Shown in pieces: positions 33,972-43,163 of a stretch of DNA of 64,000 nt; the stretch's first letter is position 1, and each line of letters opens with the position of its first letter. The notes below the pieces were generated by a model. It had not been told where the DNA came from and did not search any database. It was given only the letters and a program-made list of their open reading frames with translations. The stretch is taken from assembly GCF_030506285.1 (NCBI RefSeq), contig NZ_CP119422.1:3491001-3555000 (forward strand), read 5' to 3'. The stretch is from Catalinimonas niigatensis (GTDB lineage: Bacteria; Bacteroidota; Bacteroidia; Cytophagales; Cyclobacteriaceae). Position numbers and translations under genes: made by a program.

Positions 33972-35027
33972 CTATTTCTTCTTGATTGCCAGCTGGCCAC
34001 AGGCGGCGTCTATGTCTTTGCCCCGACTCCGGCGCACATTGACGATTACCCCTTTCTTTTCCAGATAAGCGGCGAACTGACTCAGGCGGTCGGCTTCGGT
34101 ATTTTTGAAGTCAGCTTCTTTGATAGGATTGTATTCAATGATATTGATTTTGCTGGGCACCTGTTTGCTAAACTCCCAAAGCTCGCGCGCATCTTCCAGC
34201 GTATCATTGAAGTCATAGAAGAGGATGTACTCAAAGGTGATCATGCTTTCGGTCTTGTCATAAAAATATTGAAGCGCTTCCCGCAGCGCTTCCAGCGTAT
34301 TGCTCTCGTTGATGGGCATGATCTGATCCCGCTTTTGATCATTGGCAGCATGCAGCGAAAGCGCCAGGTTAAACTTCACCTGATCATCTCCCAGCTTTTT
34401 GATCATCTTGGCAATACCGGCAGTAGATACGGTAATCCGCTTGGGCGACATATTCAGACCCTCGGGTGAGGTAATATGTTCAATAGAATCCAGTACATTC
34501 TGATAATTCAATAGAGGTTCGCCCATGCCCATATACACAATGTTGGACAGGGGTATCTGGTAATTTTTTTCAGCCTGACGGTTGATCAACACCACCTGAT
34601 CATAGATTTCGGCAGCATCCAGATTACGTTTGCGCTCCATATAGCCGGTAGCACAGAATTTACAGCTCAGGGAGCAGCCTACCTGCGAAGATACACAGGC
34701 TGTCATGCGGCTGGTGGTAGGAATAAGCACGCCTTCTACTGCATGGCCATCATGCAACTGAAACATAGACTTGATGGTACGGTCTTTACTAAGCTGCTGT
34801 TCCTTCACTTTTACCGGAAGAACAACAAAGTGCTCTTCCAGCAGTTCTCTGGTTTTTTTGGAGAGGTTGGTCATTTCCTCAAAGCTATGGGCAGATTTTT
34901 TCCATAACCATTCCTGTATTTGCTTAGCGCGAAATGCTTTTTCTCCTATCTCTGCCAAAAAAGCCTGAACAGCCTCAGGTTTGGCTTTGCGTATATCTAC
35001 TTTCTGCTGTGTAATGACGGCACTCAT
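33972..35027 (-). CDS. rlmN: 23S rRNA (adenine-2503-C2)/tRNA-37 methyltransferase RlmN
   Basis: Radical-SAM dual-specificity methyltransferase of 351 residues, methylating A2503 of 23S rRNA and A37 of some tRNAs. The radical SAM cysteines are in CSLSCKFCATGYM (CxxxCxxC). The N-terminal recognition helix is AKQIQEWLWKKSAHSFEEM, and the motifs MGMGEPLLNY and RITVSTAGI follow. The methyl-carrying Cys lies near DIDAACGQLA at the C-terminus. Full length. It is convergent with the HigA-like gene. Confidence 0.97.
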   Translation of the reverse strand: MSAVITQQKVDIRKAKPEAVQAFLAEIGEKAFRAKQIQEWLWKKSAHSFEEMTNLSKKTRELLEEHFVVLPVKVKEQQLSKDRTIKSMFQLHDGHAVEGVLIPTTSRMTACVSSQVGCSLSCKFCATGYMERKRNLDAAEIYDQVVLINRQAEKNYQIPLSNIVYMGMGEPLLNYQNVLDSIEHITSPEGLNMSPKRITVSTAGIAKMIKKLGDDQVKFNLALSLHAANDQKRDQIMPINESNTLEALREALQYFYDKTESMITFEYILFYDFNDTLEDARELWEFSKQVPSKINIIEYNPIKEADFKNTEADRLSQFAAYLEKKGVIVNVRRSRGKDIDAACGQLAIKKK

Positions 35028-35165
35028 ATAATTAATGACTGATGATGATTGACCAATGAAGAAAAGCCAGGTTTTAAGGGCTGAAAAGATGATTTATTTA
35101 CAGGCAAAGCCTAAAACGAAAAAGCAGATCAACCGAAGGCGACTTCCTTCTCTGCAAATTTATGA

Positions 35166-35173
35166 TATATTTG
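35166..35173 (+). promoter_or_regulatory. Possible -7 element (TATATTTG) before the TRAP permease genes
   Basis: It matches the Bacteroidota TAnnTTTG consensus, 56 bp before the start codon at 35230. No clear TTTG -33 partner is seen. Confidence 0.4.
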
Positions 35174-35229
35174 CTATGACCTACTAATACAATATTTATA
35201 AGCTACAAATTCAAAATTAGACGAATAAG

Positions 35230-35754
35230 TTGAGAAAAACCCTAGAAAAGGCCAGTAACTTTATTGATGGCATCAATGAAGCCATTGGAAAAGGCGTCTC
35301 CTGGCTTACTACCATACTGGTGATCCTTATCTGTGGCGATGTGGCTGCCCGCTACCTTTTCAATACTTCTTCCGCAGGGTGGGTAGAATTAGAATGGCAT
35401 ATCTTTTCTTTTATCTTTCTTTTGGGAGCCGCCTATGCCCTTAAGCATGACAAACATGTACGGGTAGATGTGTTCTACCAGAATTTCAGTCCAAAAGAAC
35501 AGGCTTTGGTTAATCTGCTGGGTTCTCTACTTTTCCTAATTCCTTTCTGCATCATCATCATTCAGGCTTCACTTAGATTTACCTACAATGCTTATATAAT
35601 CAACGAAGGTTCACCTGATCCGGGAGGCTTACCATTCCGATTCATTGTCAAAGGAGCAATTCCTATCGGGTTTTTTCTCCTGCTACTACAAGCGATTTCT
35701 CTAGCTTTACGATCCCTGCTTATGCTGACCGAATCTACTACCGAACATGCCTGA
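35230..35754 (+). CDS. dctQ: TRAP transporter small permease subunit (DctQ)
   Basis: A 174-residue membrane protein with four hydrophobic helices (LTTILVILICGDVAARYLF; FSFIFLLGAAYALKHD; GSLLFLIPFCIIIIQA; IPIGFFLLLLQAISLAL). The motif DVAARYLFNTSSAGWVELEWH is typical of DctQ. The start is TTG 35230: no earlier ATG exists in frame. It partners with DctM, whose gene overlaps its 3' end by 8 nt. The substrate-binding protein is not adjacent but at 40427 on the minus strand. Confidence 0.92.
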   Translation: MRKTLEKASNFIDGINEAIGKGVSWLTTILVILICGDVAARYLFNTSSAGWVELEWHIFSFIFLLGAAYALKHDKHVRVDVFYQNFSPKEQALVNLLGSLLFLIPFCIIIIQASLRFTYNAYIINEGSPDPGGLPFRFIVKGAIPIGFFLLLLQAISLALRSLLMLTESTTEHA

Positions 35755-37057
35755 TATACTGCCCATCATTCTGTTTCTTTCCATTTTCTTGCTGATTTTA
35801 TTTGGCTTTCCGGTAGCTTTTACCTTAGGAGGTGTCTCTGTCCTCTTTGGTTTGCTGACCTTCGGTCCTGATTTCTTCTATTTGCTGTCTTTGCGTGTCT
35901 TTGGTACCATGACCAATTATGTATTGCTGGCTGTTCCTCTGTTTATCTACATGGGGATCATGCTGGAGAAATCGGGACTGGCAGAGAGCTTATTGGAAAC
36001 GATGGCATTGCTCTTTGGACGTTTCAAAGGAGGCTTGGCTATTTCTGTGATTCTTGTAGGGGCGATGCTGGCTGCTTCTACAGGCATTGTGGGGGCTACC
36101 GTCATTACCATGGGATTGATCAGCTTGCCTACCATGCTCAAGCGGGGCTACAGTGCCGAACTGGCTACGGGAACGATTGCTTCGGCAGGTACGCTGGGGC
36201 AGATTATTCCACCCTCGGTAGTACTGGTATTATTAGGCAGTGTACTTAATGTATCTGTAGGTGACTTGTTTACCGCTGCCCTCATCCCAGGATTGGCACT
36301 GGTAGGGTGTTATTTACTGTATGTGGTGGCCATAGCTACTTTCAAACCGAGCGTTGCGCCACCCATAGCTGCCGAAGAAATTGCCGAATTTCGTAAGAAA
36401 GGTATGTGGCGAAGAGTGATTGCAGCTTTCGTATTACCTTTTCTGCTGATTGCTGCAGTATTGGGTTCCATCTTTGCAGGCATCGCCTCTCCTACTGAGG
36501 CGGCAGCGGTAGGTGCTATGGGGGCTTCCTTGCTCACGGTTTTTCAGGGCAGATTGAACATGAAGGTGCTGAAAGATGTAATGCAGGAGACCACTCATCT
36601 GACCTGTATGGTATTTATTATCCTCGTTGGGGCCACGGCTTTTGCTTTAGTTTTTCGAGGTATGGAAGGTGATCGCTATCTGGTAGGACTGATTGAGCAA
36701 GCCAATCTCTCTCCTATGGTTTTTCTGACCATTGTGATGGTCGTCGTGTTCATTGCTGGCTTTTTTATTGATTTCATAGAAATCATTTTCATCATCGTGC
36801 CGGTAGTGGCGCCGATCTTTACCCTGATGGGCATAGATCTGATCTGGATAGGCGTATTGCTGGCTTTGAATCTGCAAACCTCTTTCCTGTCCCCACCTTT
36901 TGGGTTCTCCCTCTTTTATCTCAAAGGCGTAGCTCCTCCGCAGGTAACCACCGGACATTTATACCGCGGGATTATTCCTTATGTCATTATCCAACTCGTT
37001 TTTCTGGTATTGGTCATTATTTTTCCAGAGATGGTTACTTTTCTGTTGGAGGATTAG
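35747..37057 (+). CDS. dctM: TRAP transporter large permease subunit (DctM)
   Basis: A 436-residue Na+-driven secondary transporter subunit with 11 to 12 membrane helices. The DctM-family patterns are clear: LFGRFKGGLAISVILVGAML, ASTGIVGATVITMGLI, ASAGTLGQIIPPSVVLVLLGS and a late region LNLQTSFLSPPFGFSLFYLKG. It imports carboxylates or related acids with the partner DctP. Overlaps dctQ. Confidence 0.95.
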   Translation: MPDILPIILFLSIFLLILFGFPVAFTLGGVSVLFGLLTFGPDFFYLLSLRVFGTMTNYVLLAVPLFIYMGIMLEKSGLAESLLETMALLFGRFKGGLAISVILVGAMLAASTGIVGATVITMGLISLPTMLKRGYSAELATGTIASAGTLGQIIPPSVVLVLLGSVLNVSVGDLFTAALIPGLALVGCYLLYVVAIATFKPSVAPPIAAEEIAEFRKKGMWRRVIAAFVLPFLLIAAVLGSIFAGIASPTEAAAVGAMGASLLTVFQGRLNMKVLKDVMQETTHLTCMVFIILVGATAFALVFRGMEGDRYLVGLIEQANLSPMVFLTIVMVVVFIAGFFIDFIEIIFIIVPVVAPIFTLMGIDLIWIGVLLALNLQTSFLSPPFGFSLFYLKGVAPPQVTTGHLYRGIIPYVIIQLVFLVLVIIFPEMVTFLLED

Positions 37058-37175
37058 TATAGAGGGAAGCCAGAAGACTGGAGACGGAAGTTTTTAACTT
37101 CTAAGGAAGTATATTTTTCTACTATCGTCAGCTGAAATTTTCTTAAATTATAAGACCCAACAACCTCCTTTTTAT

Positions 37176-37973
37176 ATGTATAGACTAATTTTTATCCTTT
37201 CCTTATTTATTTTCATAGGGCATGCTGGATTCACTCAGACACCTGCTTCCAGCATGCAATGGCCGGATGGCAAGCGCATGGCACTCAGCCTGAGTTTTGA
37301 CGATGGACGTCCCAGTCAGGTAGATGTGGGTACACCCTTGTTCAACCGTTACGATGCCAAAGTCACTTTCTATCTGGTACCTTCTGCAGTGGAGCAACGC
37401 CTGTCTCTGTGGAAGCAAGCTACAGCCGATGGACATGAAATGGGGAATCATTCCCTGAAACATCCCTGTTCCGGTAACTTTCTCTGGGCGCGTGACAAAG
37501 CGCTGGAAGAATATACATTGGAACAAATGCGGGAGGAACTGCAAGAAACTAATCAACAGATTGAGCAGATGCTGAGGGTTACGCCCACTACTTTTGCCTA
37601 TCCTTGCGGACAGACTTATGTGGGACGGGGCGAACAAACGCAAAGTTATGTGCCGGTGGTGGCAACACTTTTTACTGCCGGGCGGGGCTGGCTGGATGAA
37701 GCACCCAACGATGCAGCGTATTCTGATATGGCCCAACTGACTGGGATGTCTATGGATGCTAAAGATTTTGATGAGATCAAACCTATTCTAGAAGCGGCGG
37801 CAGTACAAGGACTCTGGCTGGTACTGGCGGGGCACGATATCGGAGAAGAAGGAGCACAAACGACAAGAACTGATATGCTGGAAACCTTGATCCAGTATGC
37901 ACAAGATCAGGCAAATGGTATCTGGCTGGCTCCTGTAGGGGAAGTGGCAGCATTTGTGTTGGAAAAGCGGTGA
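37176..37973 (+). CDS. Secreted polysaccharide deacetylase family protein (NodB domain)
   Basis: A 265-residue exported carbohydrate de-N-acetylase or O-deacetylase. The signal peptide (MYRLIFILSLFIFIGHAGFTQ) is followed by the NodB fold: catalytic and metal Asp pair in LSLSFDDGRPSQ, metal His pair in HEMGNHSLKHPC, and the FAYPCGQTY loop. The late motif LAGHDIGEEG supplies a His. The substrate could be chitin-like oligosaccharide, peptidoglycan or an exopolysaccharide; this cannot be decided here. It is a single gene, 118 bp after dctM. Confidence 0.92.
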   Translation: MYRLIFILSLFIFIGHAGFTQTPASSMQWPDGKRMALSLSFDDGRPSQVDVGTPLFNRYDAKVTFYLVPSAVEQRLSLWKQATADGHEMGNHSLKHPCSGNFLWARDKALEEYTLEQMREELQETNQQIEQMLRVTPTTFAYPCGQTYVGRGEQTQSYVPVVATLFTAGRGWLDEAPNDAAYSDMAQLTGMSMDAKDFDEIKPILEAAAVQGLWLVLAGHDIGEEGAQTTRTDMLETLIQYAQDQANGIWLAPVGEVAAFVLEKR

Positions 37974-38122
37974 GAAGATTGTAAAATATAACCACAAAAA
38001 GCAGGCTGCTTAGCTTTTGGTATCAAACCACATATTTTTTTCTTTCACTTCCTTTAATATCGCAAGTTACAATTTACCGGAAATGTGAGCGTTAATTTCT
38101 CACCCCTTTCTAATATTAACGG

Positions 38123-38593
38123 ATGGCATCAGGCAAAGAACATACACTTGGCACACTCATGCTGACCCCGCTGGCAGGATTACTTGCCTGGCACCTGAGC
38201 GATGGTGATCAGGCAGTTACCGCATTGGCTACCGGAGGTTGTCTGAGTGGAGTCTTCCTCAGTCCCGATCTGGACATGCCTACCCGTACGGTGTCGGAAA
38301 CTACTTTGCTACGCTGGTCATGGGGAGTGGGTTATATCTGGATTTTTCTCTGGTACCCGTACGCTATGTTTTTCAAACACAGAGGTATCAGCCACTGTCC
38401 TCTGATAGGAACCTGTACTCGCTTGGTATATCTGGCAGGACTGGCATTTTTATTTCAGGAAGTGTTACAGCAAACGATGGAAGTAGATGGGCAACTGATG
38501 TTTTGGCTGAAGGACCATTACTTGACCATTGCTATTTTTTCCGCAGGTTTGGCAGTTTCCGACATAGGGCACTGGATTATGGATAATTTTTAG
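38123..38593 (+). CDS. DUF2227-like putative metal-binding membrane protein
   Basis: A 156-residue membrane protein with about four hydrophobic segments. The family pattern is SGKEHTLGTLMLTPLAGLL, GGCLSGVFLSPDLDMPT and FFKHRGISHCPLIGT. The conserved His/Asp/Cys set (SGKEH; SPDLD; HRGISHCP) suggests a metal site at the membrane surface. No function is known for the family. A 7% shorter start is not indicated. Convergent with the sulfatase gene, 45 bp apart. Confidence 0.8.
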   Translation: MASGKEHTLGTLMLTPLAGLLAWHLSDGDQAVTALATGGCLSGVFLSPDLDMPTRTVSETTLLRWSWGVGYIWIFLWYPYAMFFKHRGISHCPLIGTCTRLVYLAGLAFLFQEVLQQTMEVDGQLMFWLKDHYLTIAIFSAGLAVSDIGHWIMDNF

Positions 38594-38638
38594 CACCAGG
38601 ATATTCTCCCGAGTTATCAGCTATAAATAGCTAAATAA

Positions 38639-40423
38639 TTACTGCTTCCTTAATACAATTGCTTTGATTTCCCCTATGTTTTGTTGCGGAATGTCCAATG
38701 CTTTCAGGCTGATTGTTTGCTGTCCTTTGGTCAGGGGAAGCATCCCTAAATTCAAGCTTCCCCAGCTTTGTTCATAAGCCTCCTGTTCACGCACTACCCG
38801 GTCTGGAGTAGGAATTTTTTTAGGAAGATAAGGTCTGTTGATTCTTTGAGAGATCTTTTTATTTGTGCTTGAAACCTGTATTTCAGCACCTGTCTCATCA
38901 GGAGAAGAGGTATATTTTAGCATTACCTGGTATTCTCCTGGCTTCACCACATCTATATTCCAATACATGCTATCCTGTGTATCTGACCACTGATCTACCC
39001 AATCATGCGCCCAGCCATGCGGACTGTATTTATAAATAAGTCCTGCAGAAAGTGCAGCCTCATGGGCAGGTAATACTACCACAGGAGCTTCATCATAGCC
39101 CACAGGAATTGGTGCGGCTGCTGTGCCTTTAGCGCTAACTTTGGAAAACCAGCGCAGATAATCTTTCTGAAGTGCTTTGACAATATCAGCACGCTCACTT
39201 GCAAGGTTTTGCGTTTCACCCGGATCATGCTGCATATCAAAAAGCATAATGTTGTCTTCTGCCTGTAAGACCAAGCGGTACTGAGGGGTGCGGGCAGAAC
39301 CGGGATAGGGCTTTACTTGTCCGTTTTGTACCTGATGGGTGAAGATGGTTCGTTCTCTATCGAGAAAATCTTTTTCACCAATCAACAAAGGTAAAAGATT
39401 GATGCCATCCAGAGGCAAGGTTTTCACCGGCTCCAGCTGGCATAGTTCATAGAGCGTAGGAAAAATATCTATGTGGGCTGTTATCTGGTCAATGACTCGC
39501 CCCTTGGGCAAATGATTATCCCAGCGAATAAAGCTGGGCACCCTGATGCCTCCCTCATGCACATGCCCTTTGCGTCCCCGCATGCCTCCATTATAACGCG
39601 AGCTATTGGGTCCATTGTCGGTGATGAAAAGCACGATGGTGTTTTCATTGATATCCAGGTCATCCAGCTTTTGGAGAATACGGCCTACATTGTCATCAAT
39701 ATTTTCGCACATTCCATAGATGGCTGCTAGTTGATCATCCAGCCCTTTGGCTTTGTATTTATTGAAATATTGATCCGATACCTGAAAAGGGCTATGGGGA
39801 GTATTGTAGGGGATATAACAGAAGAAAGGCTGCTTTTGATTGCGTTCTATAAAGTTGATTGCATAGTCAGTCAAGGCGTCTGTCATAAAGCCTTTGGTTT
39901 GTATAGTATCCTGATTATGTTCCAGTTGGCTGTCAAAATAGTTGTACCAATGACCAGCCTTAAAACCGACAAACTCATCAAATCCCTGTCCCAAAGGGTC
40001 GCGAGGATAATGTGCACCATTGTGCCACTTGCCAAAGCAGCCGGTGGCATAGCCATTCTGCCTGAACATTTCGGCCAGCGTGACTTCCTCACTGCGCATA
40101 TCTTCCATTCCGTCCGTCACCCAGGAAGTACCGGTACGCAGATGGTACCTGCCGGTGAGCAGGCTGGCACGAGAAGGCGCACATACCGGGCTGACGTAGA
40201 AACGATCCAAACGCACGCCTTCTTTTGCAAAATTATCCAAGACAGGCGTTTCAATCGTATCATTGCCATGAATGCCTATATCTCCATAACCTTGATCGTC
40301 TGTAAGAATAAGCACCACATTAGGATGGTCGATCTGAGGATATTCTTCTTCTTCAGGAAGTACATCACAGGCAAAGGCAAATACTAAACATATCGTCAAT
40401 AACCTTCTTAAATGATAAAGCAT
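38639..40423 (-). CDS. Type I sulfatase lipoprotein with C-terminal accessory domain
   Basis: A 594-residue sulfate ester hydrolase. The signal peptide ends LVFAFAC (lipobox; Cys ~19). The metal Asp pair is in LILTDDQGYGDIG. The formylglycine precursor is the Cys of VCAPSRASLLTGR (CxPSR), so an FGE-type maturation enzyme is needed; none is in the window. Other catalytic pieces are CFGKWHNG, FITDNGPNS and GRKGHVHEGGIR. Residues ~450-594 form a separate beta-rich domain (GEYQVMLKYTSSPDETGAEI) that may bind carbohydrate. Context next to TRAP genes and a deacetylase fits breakdown of a sulfated polymer. Confidence 0.93.
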   Translation of the reverse strand: MLYHLRRLLTICLVFAFACDVLPEEEEYPQIDHPNVVLILTDDQGYGDIGIHGNDTIETPVLDNFAKEGVRLDRFYVSPVCAPSRASLLTGRYHLRTGTSWVTDGMEDMRSEEVTLAEMFRQNGYATGCFGKWHNGAHYPRDPLGQGFDEFVGFKAGHWYNYFDSQLEHNQDTIQTKGFMTDALTDYAINFIERNQKQPFFCYIPYNTPHSPFQVSDQYFNKYKAKGLDDQLAAIYGMCENIDDNVGRILQKLDDLDINENTIVLFITDNGPNSSRYNGGMRGRKGHVHEGGIRVPSFIRWDNHLPKGRVIDQITAHIDIFPTLYELCQLEPVKTLPLDGINLLPLLIGEKDFLDRERTIFTHQVQNGQVKPYPGSARTPQYRLVLQAEDNIMLFDMQHDPGETQNLASERADIVKALQKDYLRWFSKVSAKGTAAAPIPVGYDEAPVVVLPAHEAALSAGLIYKYSPHGWAHDWVDQWSDTQDSMYWNIDVVKPGEYQVMLKYTSSPDETGAEIQVSSTNKKISQRINRPYLPKKIPTPDRVVREQEAYEQSWGSLNLGMLPLTKGQQTISLKALDIPQQNIGEIKAIVLRKQ

Positions 40424-40426
40424 AGA

Positions 40427-41566
40427 TCACACATTAGGATGGAAGCTGGAGTAGTAGATCTTCTCGTTGTATTGGGCATAATCATTGAACTGGTCCTGAA
40501 ATTTTTTGTAAGATGCGTAAGCTTTGTGACTCGCTGTATCCTTGTTGGTCATTTCATTCACAATTTCTTCGCTATACCTACGAAAAACAGCAAGTACCTC
40601 ATCAGGAAATTTGCGGAAATCCACCTTTTCCTCAACCTTGAGTTTGTGTGCATATAAGCTGTTCATTAGTTCGGATTGAGAGAATGTCCACATGCTCAGT
40701 CGCTGGATACAAGTCGTGATGATCGCCTGAAGGTCGCTGGGCAGTGTCTCGAACTTCTCTTTGTTGGCAAAGAGTTCCAACGCAGTTCCTGGTTCCTGCC
40801 AGCCAGGATAGTAGTAGTAGCGGGCTACATTGTAAAACCCCATCTGATAGTCGTGAAAAGGGCCTATCCATTCGGTGGCATCTATCACACCCCTTTCCAG
40901 ATTGGTATAAATTTCCCCACCGGCCACCAGTACAGAGGTTCCCCCCGCCCGGTTAAATACCTTGCCTCCGATGCCGGGAATACGCATTTTAAGTCCCTGA
41001 ATGTCTTGTGCAGTATTAATCTCTTTATTGAACCAGCCACCCATCTGCATGCCCGTATTGCCGGCAGCAAAGGGAAGCAGGTTAAAAGGCGCATAGGTTT
41101 CCTGCCAAAGTTCCAGTCCGCCTCCGCTCAGTAGCCAGGCATTGGTCTGCTGTGCATTCATACCAAAGGGGACAGTAGCAAAAAACTGGGCTGCAGGAAT
41201 TTTACCTGACCAGTAGTAAGCAGCGCCATGTCCCAGTTCAATCGCCCCGTTACTCACTGCGTCAAAAACTTCTAGGGCGGGAACCAACTCTCCACCGCCA
41301 TAGACAATAATCTCCATGCGTCCGCCTGACATCTCTTTTACCCACTGGGCAAATTTGTTACAACCTTCTCCCAGAATAGGAAAGTTAGGAGGCCAGGTAG
41401 TGACCATTTTCCAGCGGAACGTAGAATTAAAATTAATATAAGGAGCTTGCGGCTGCTTTTGTGAACTCGACGTACAGCTAGTCTGGGCTAATACCGGAAC
41501 TGCCGCTGCAGCCGTCAAGGTATTCCGTAAAAACTTGCGGCGGGTAGATTTATAGGTTTGATTCAT
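40427..41566 (-). CDS. dctP: TRAP transporter solute-binding protein (DctP-like), Tat lipoprotein
   Basis: A 379-residue periplasmic solute-binding protein with a twin-arginine signal (STRRKFLRNTLTAAAAVPV) and a possible lipobox (LAQTSC). The mature part starts FRWKMVTTWPPNFPILGEG. Pieces such as AQDIQGLKMRIPGIGGKVF, NLERGVIDATEWIGPFHDYQ and ARYYYYPGWQEPGTALE match the family that binds 2-oxo or aromatic acids through an Arg and a metal. It lies on the opposite strand about 3.4 kb from the permease genes, directly upstream of the sulfatase (3 bp gap), so it may be co-transcribed with that gene. Confidence 0.92.
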   Translation of the reverse strand: MNQTYKSTRRKFLRNTLTAAAAVPVLAQTSCTSSSQKQPQAPYINFNSTFRWKMVTTWPPNFPILGEGCNKFAQWVKEMSGGRMEIIVYGGGELVPALEVFDAVSNGAIELGHGAAYYWSGKIPAAQFFATVPFGMNAQQTNAWLLSGGGLELWQETYAPFNLLPFAAGNTGMQMGGWFNKEINTAQDIQGLKMRIPGIGGKVFNRAGGTSVLVAGGEIYTNLERGVIDATEWIGPFHDYQMGFYNVARYYYYPGWQEPGTALELFANKEKFETLPSDLQAIITTCIQRLSMWTFSQSELMNSLYAHKLKVEEKVDFRKFPDEVLAVFRRYSEEIVNEMTNKDTASHKAYASYKKFQDQFNDYAQYNEKIYYSSFHPNV

Positions 41567-41633
41567 AGTGAGTTACAAAAAGACCAAGATATAAAGGAAC
41601 GGATAGAAATAAAACGCAGTTAAAACTTAACCA

Positions 41634-41667
41634 TTTGTGATATTTAAAACAAAATCTGCTATCTTTG
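41634..41667 (+). promoter_or_regulatory. Bacteroidota-type promoter for rpsP-rimM
   Basis: A TTTG (41634-41637) and TATCTTTG (41660-41667) lie 22 nt apart, slightly longer than usual, about 50 bp before the rpsP start. The -7 element fits TAnnTTTG exactly. Confidence 0.68.
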
Positions 41668-41718
41668 CAGTCTTTTACGACAAATGGACGGGTTCCATAC
41701 GTTTAACAAACATTTATT

Positions 41719-42534
41719 ATGGCAGTAAAAATTAGATTGGCGCGTCGAGGACGCAAAAAACTGGCAATTTACGATGTAGTCGTAGCCGATGCCAGAGCAC
41801 CACGTGATGGTCGCTTTATTGAAAAATTGGGTATTTATAATCCCAACACTACCCCTGCGATGATCGATATCAGGGAAGACAAAGCTTTGGATTGGTTACT
41901 GAAAGGTGCCAAGCCTACTGATACGGTAAGGGCCATGTTATCTTATCGTGGTGTCATGTTGAAAAAACACTTGCAAATAGGGGTCAACAAAGGCGCGATC
42001 ACTCAGGAAGAAGCAGACAAACGCTTTAATGATTGGATTGAATCCAAAGATGCTCAGGTGAGCGGTCAGAAGGAGTCTTTGGCGAAGAAGAGAGAGGATG
42101 AAAGAAAAGCTCGTCTGGAAGCAGAGAAGAAAGTGAATGAAGCTCGTGCTAAGGAGTTAGCTGCAAGCCAGAAAGTTGAAGAAGAACCTGCTACTGAAGA
42201 AGCGGAAGCTGAAACAGCAGAAGAAACAACTGCGGCTGAAGCTACTACTGAGGAAGCGCAAGCTCCGGCTCAGGAAGAGGCTCCGGCTGAAGTGAAAGAA
42301 GAGCCTAAAGCAGAGGCAGAAGCTCCTGCGGCTGCAAAGGAAGAAGAGAAAGTAGAGGAGAAGAAAGAAGAAGCTGTAGCTGAAAAGAAAGAAGAGGTTC
42401 CTGAAGCGAAGGCTGAAGAAACCAAAGAGGAAGTAAAGGAAGAGGAGAAGAAAGAAGAGCCTAAAGCAGAGGCAGAAGCTCCTGCGTCTGAGAAGAAGGA
42501 AGACGAAGCTTCTGAAGAGAAGAAAGAAAGTTAA
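41719..42534 (+). CDS. rpsP: 30S ribosomal protein S16 with a long acidic, repetitive C-terminal tail
   Basis: Ribosomal protein S16, needed for 30S assembly. The first ~85 residues are the normal S16 core ([42 protein letters not shown]). The protein continues to 271 residues, roughly three times the core. Residues ~110-270 are almost only E, K and A with some P, T and V, built of imperfect repeats including a 37-bp exact DNA repeat. Bacteroidota often carry an S16 tail, but this one is long. It is followed by rimM after 6 nt, the usual pairing because RimM acts on 16S rRNA during 30S maturation. Confidence 0.95.
   Translation: MAVKIRLARRGRKKLAIYDVVVADARAPRDGRFIEKLGIYNPNTTPAMIDIREDKALDWLLKGAKPTDTVRAMLSYRGVMLKKHLQIGVNKGAITQEEADKRFNDWIESKDAQVSGQKESLAKKREDERKARLEAEKKVNEARAKELAASQKVEEEPATEEAEAETAEETTAAEATTEEAQAPAQEEAPAEVKEEPKAEAEAPAAAKEEEKVEEKKEEAVAEKKEEVPEAKAEETKEEVKEEEKKEEPKAEAEAPASEKKEDEASEEKKES
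42294..42486 (+). repeat. 37-bp exact direct repeat in the S16 tail
   Basis: Bases 42294-42330 and 42450-42486 are identical and encode the same E/K/A/P peptide. This points to expansion of the tail by slippage or unequal recombination. Confidence 0.85.
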
Positions 42535-42540
42535 TATGCG

Positions 42541-43071
42541 ATGCGGATTGATGACTGTTATCAACTAGGATACATCACCAAGACGCATGGCCTGCATGGG
42601 GACGTCAATGTACTTTTGGATGTTGATTTTCCTGAAGCATATGAAGAAATGGAATCAGTATTTCTGCAACTATCCGGTTCAGGAACGCTGATTCCTTTTT
42701 TTATTGAAAACCTCAGACTTCAGAAAGATAGCCTTATCATTAAGTTTGAGGATATTGATGAGTTGGAACAAGCAGAGGCACTATTGGGCGCCGTGTTATT
42801 CCTCCCCCTGGATCAACTCCCTACCTTGGAAGAAGGGCAGTTTTATTTTCATGAGATCATCGGGTTCCAGATTGAAGATGAAAATGAAGGAAGCCTGGGC
42901 ACAGTAAAAGATGTGTACGAAGCCGGAAGCCAGTATTTAATTGCAATGGATTATCAATCGCAGGAAGTACTTATTCCCCTGAATGATGATATCGTTTTAA
43001 AAGTAGACAAAGACAATAAAACCGTTTTCACACGTCTGCCTGAAGGGCTGCTAGACGTGTATATTGAGTGA
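42541..43071 (+). CDS. rimM: 16S rRNA processing protein RimM
   Basis: A 176-residue 30S maturation factor. The N-terminal RimM beta barrel has LGYITKTHGLHGDVNVLLDV, and the PRC-barrel domain follows from ~90 (GQFYFHEIIGFQIEDENEGSLGTV; LIPLNDDIVLKVDKDNKTVF). It binds S19 and helps assembly of the 30S head. Six nt after rpsP; transcribed with it. No trmD follows; the next gene is on the other strand. Confidence 0.95.
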   Translation: MRIDDCYQLGYITKTHGLHGDVNVLLDVDFPEAYEEMESVFLQLSGSGTLIPFFIENLRLQKDSLIIKFEDIDELEQAEALLGAVLFLPLDQLPTLEEGQFYFHEIIGFQIEDENEGSLGTVKDVYEAGSQYLIAMDYQSQEVLIPLNDDIVLKVDKDNKTVFTRLPEGLLDVYIE

Positions 43072-43163
43072 AAGAATAGACTAATGGTTCATGATGTTGT
43101 AATGAGTCGTTTAGAGTCCACACTATAGTACTCAAACCATATCCCTTTAACACCAAAAACTAT

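Noticed and set aside
39731-40387. Plus-strand frame of 218 codons opposite the sulfatase
   Set aside because: Antisense shadow of a gene with complete sulfatase motifs; no independent motif.
42157-42564. Minus-strand frame rich in F, L, S and R opposite the S16 tail
   Set aside because: It is the antisense shadow of the repetitive E/K/A tail.
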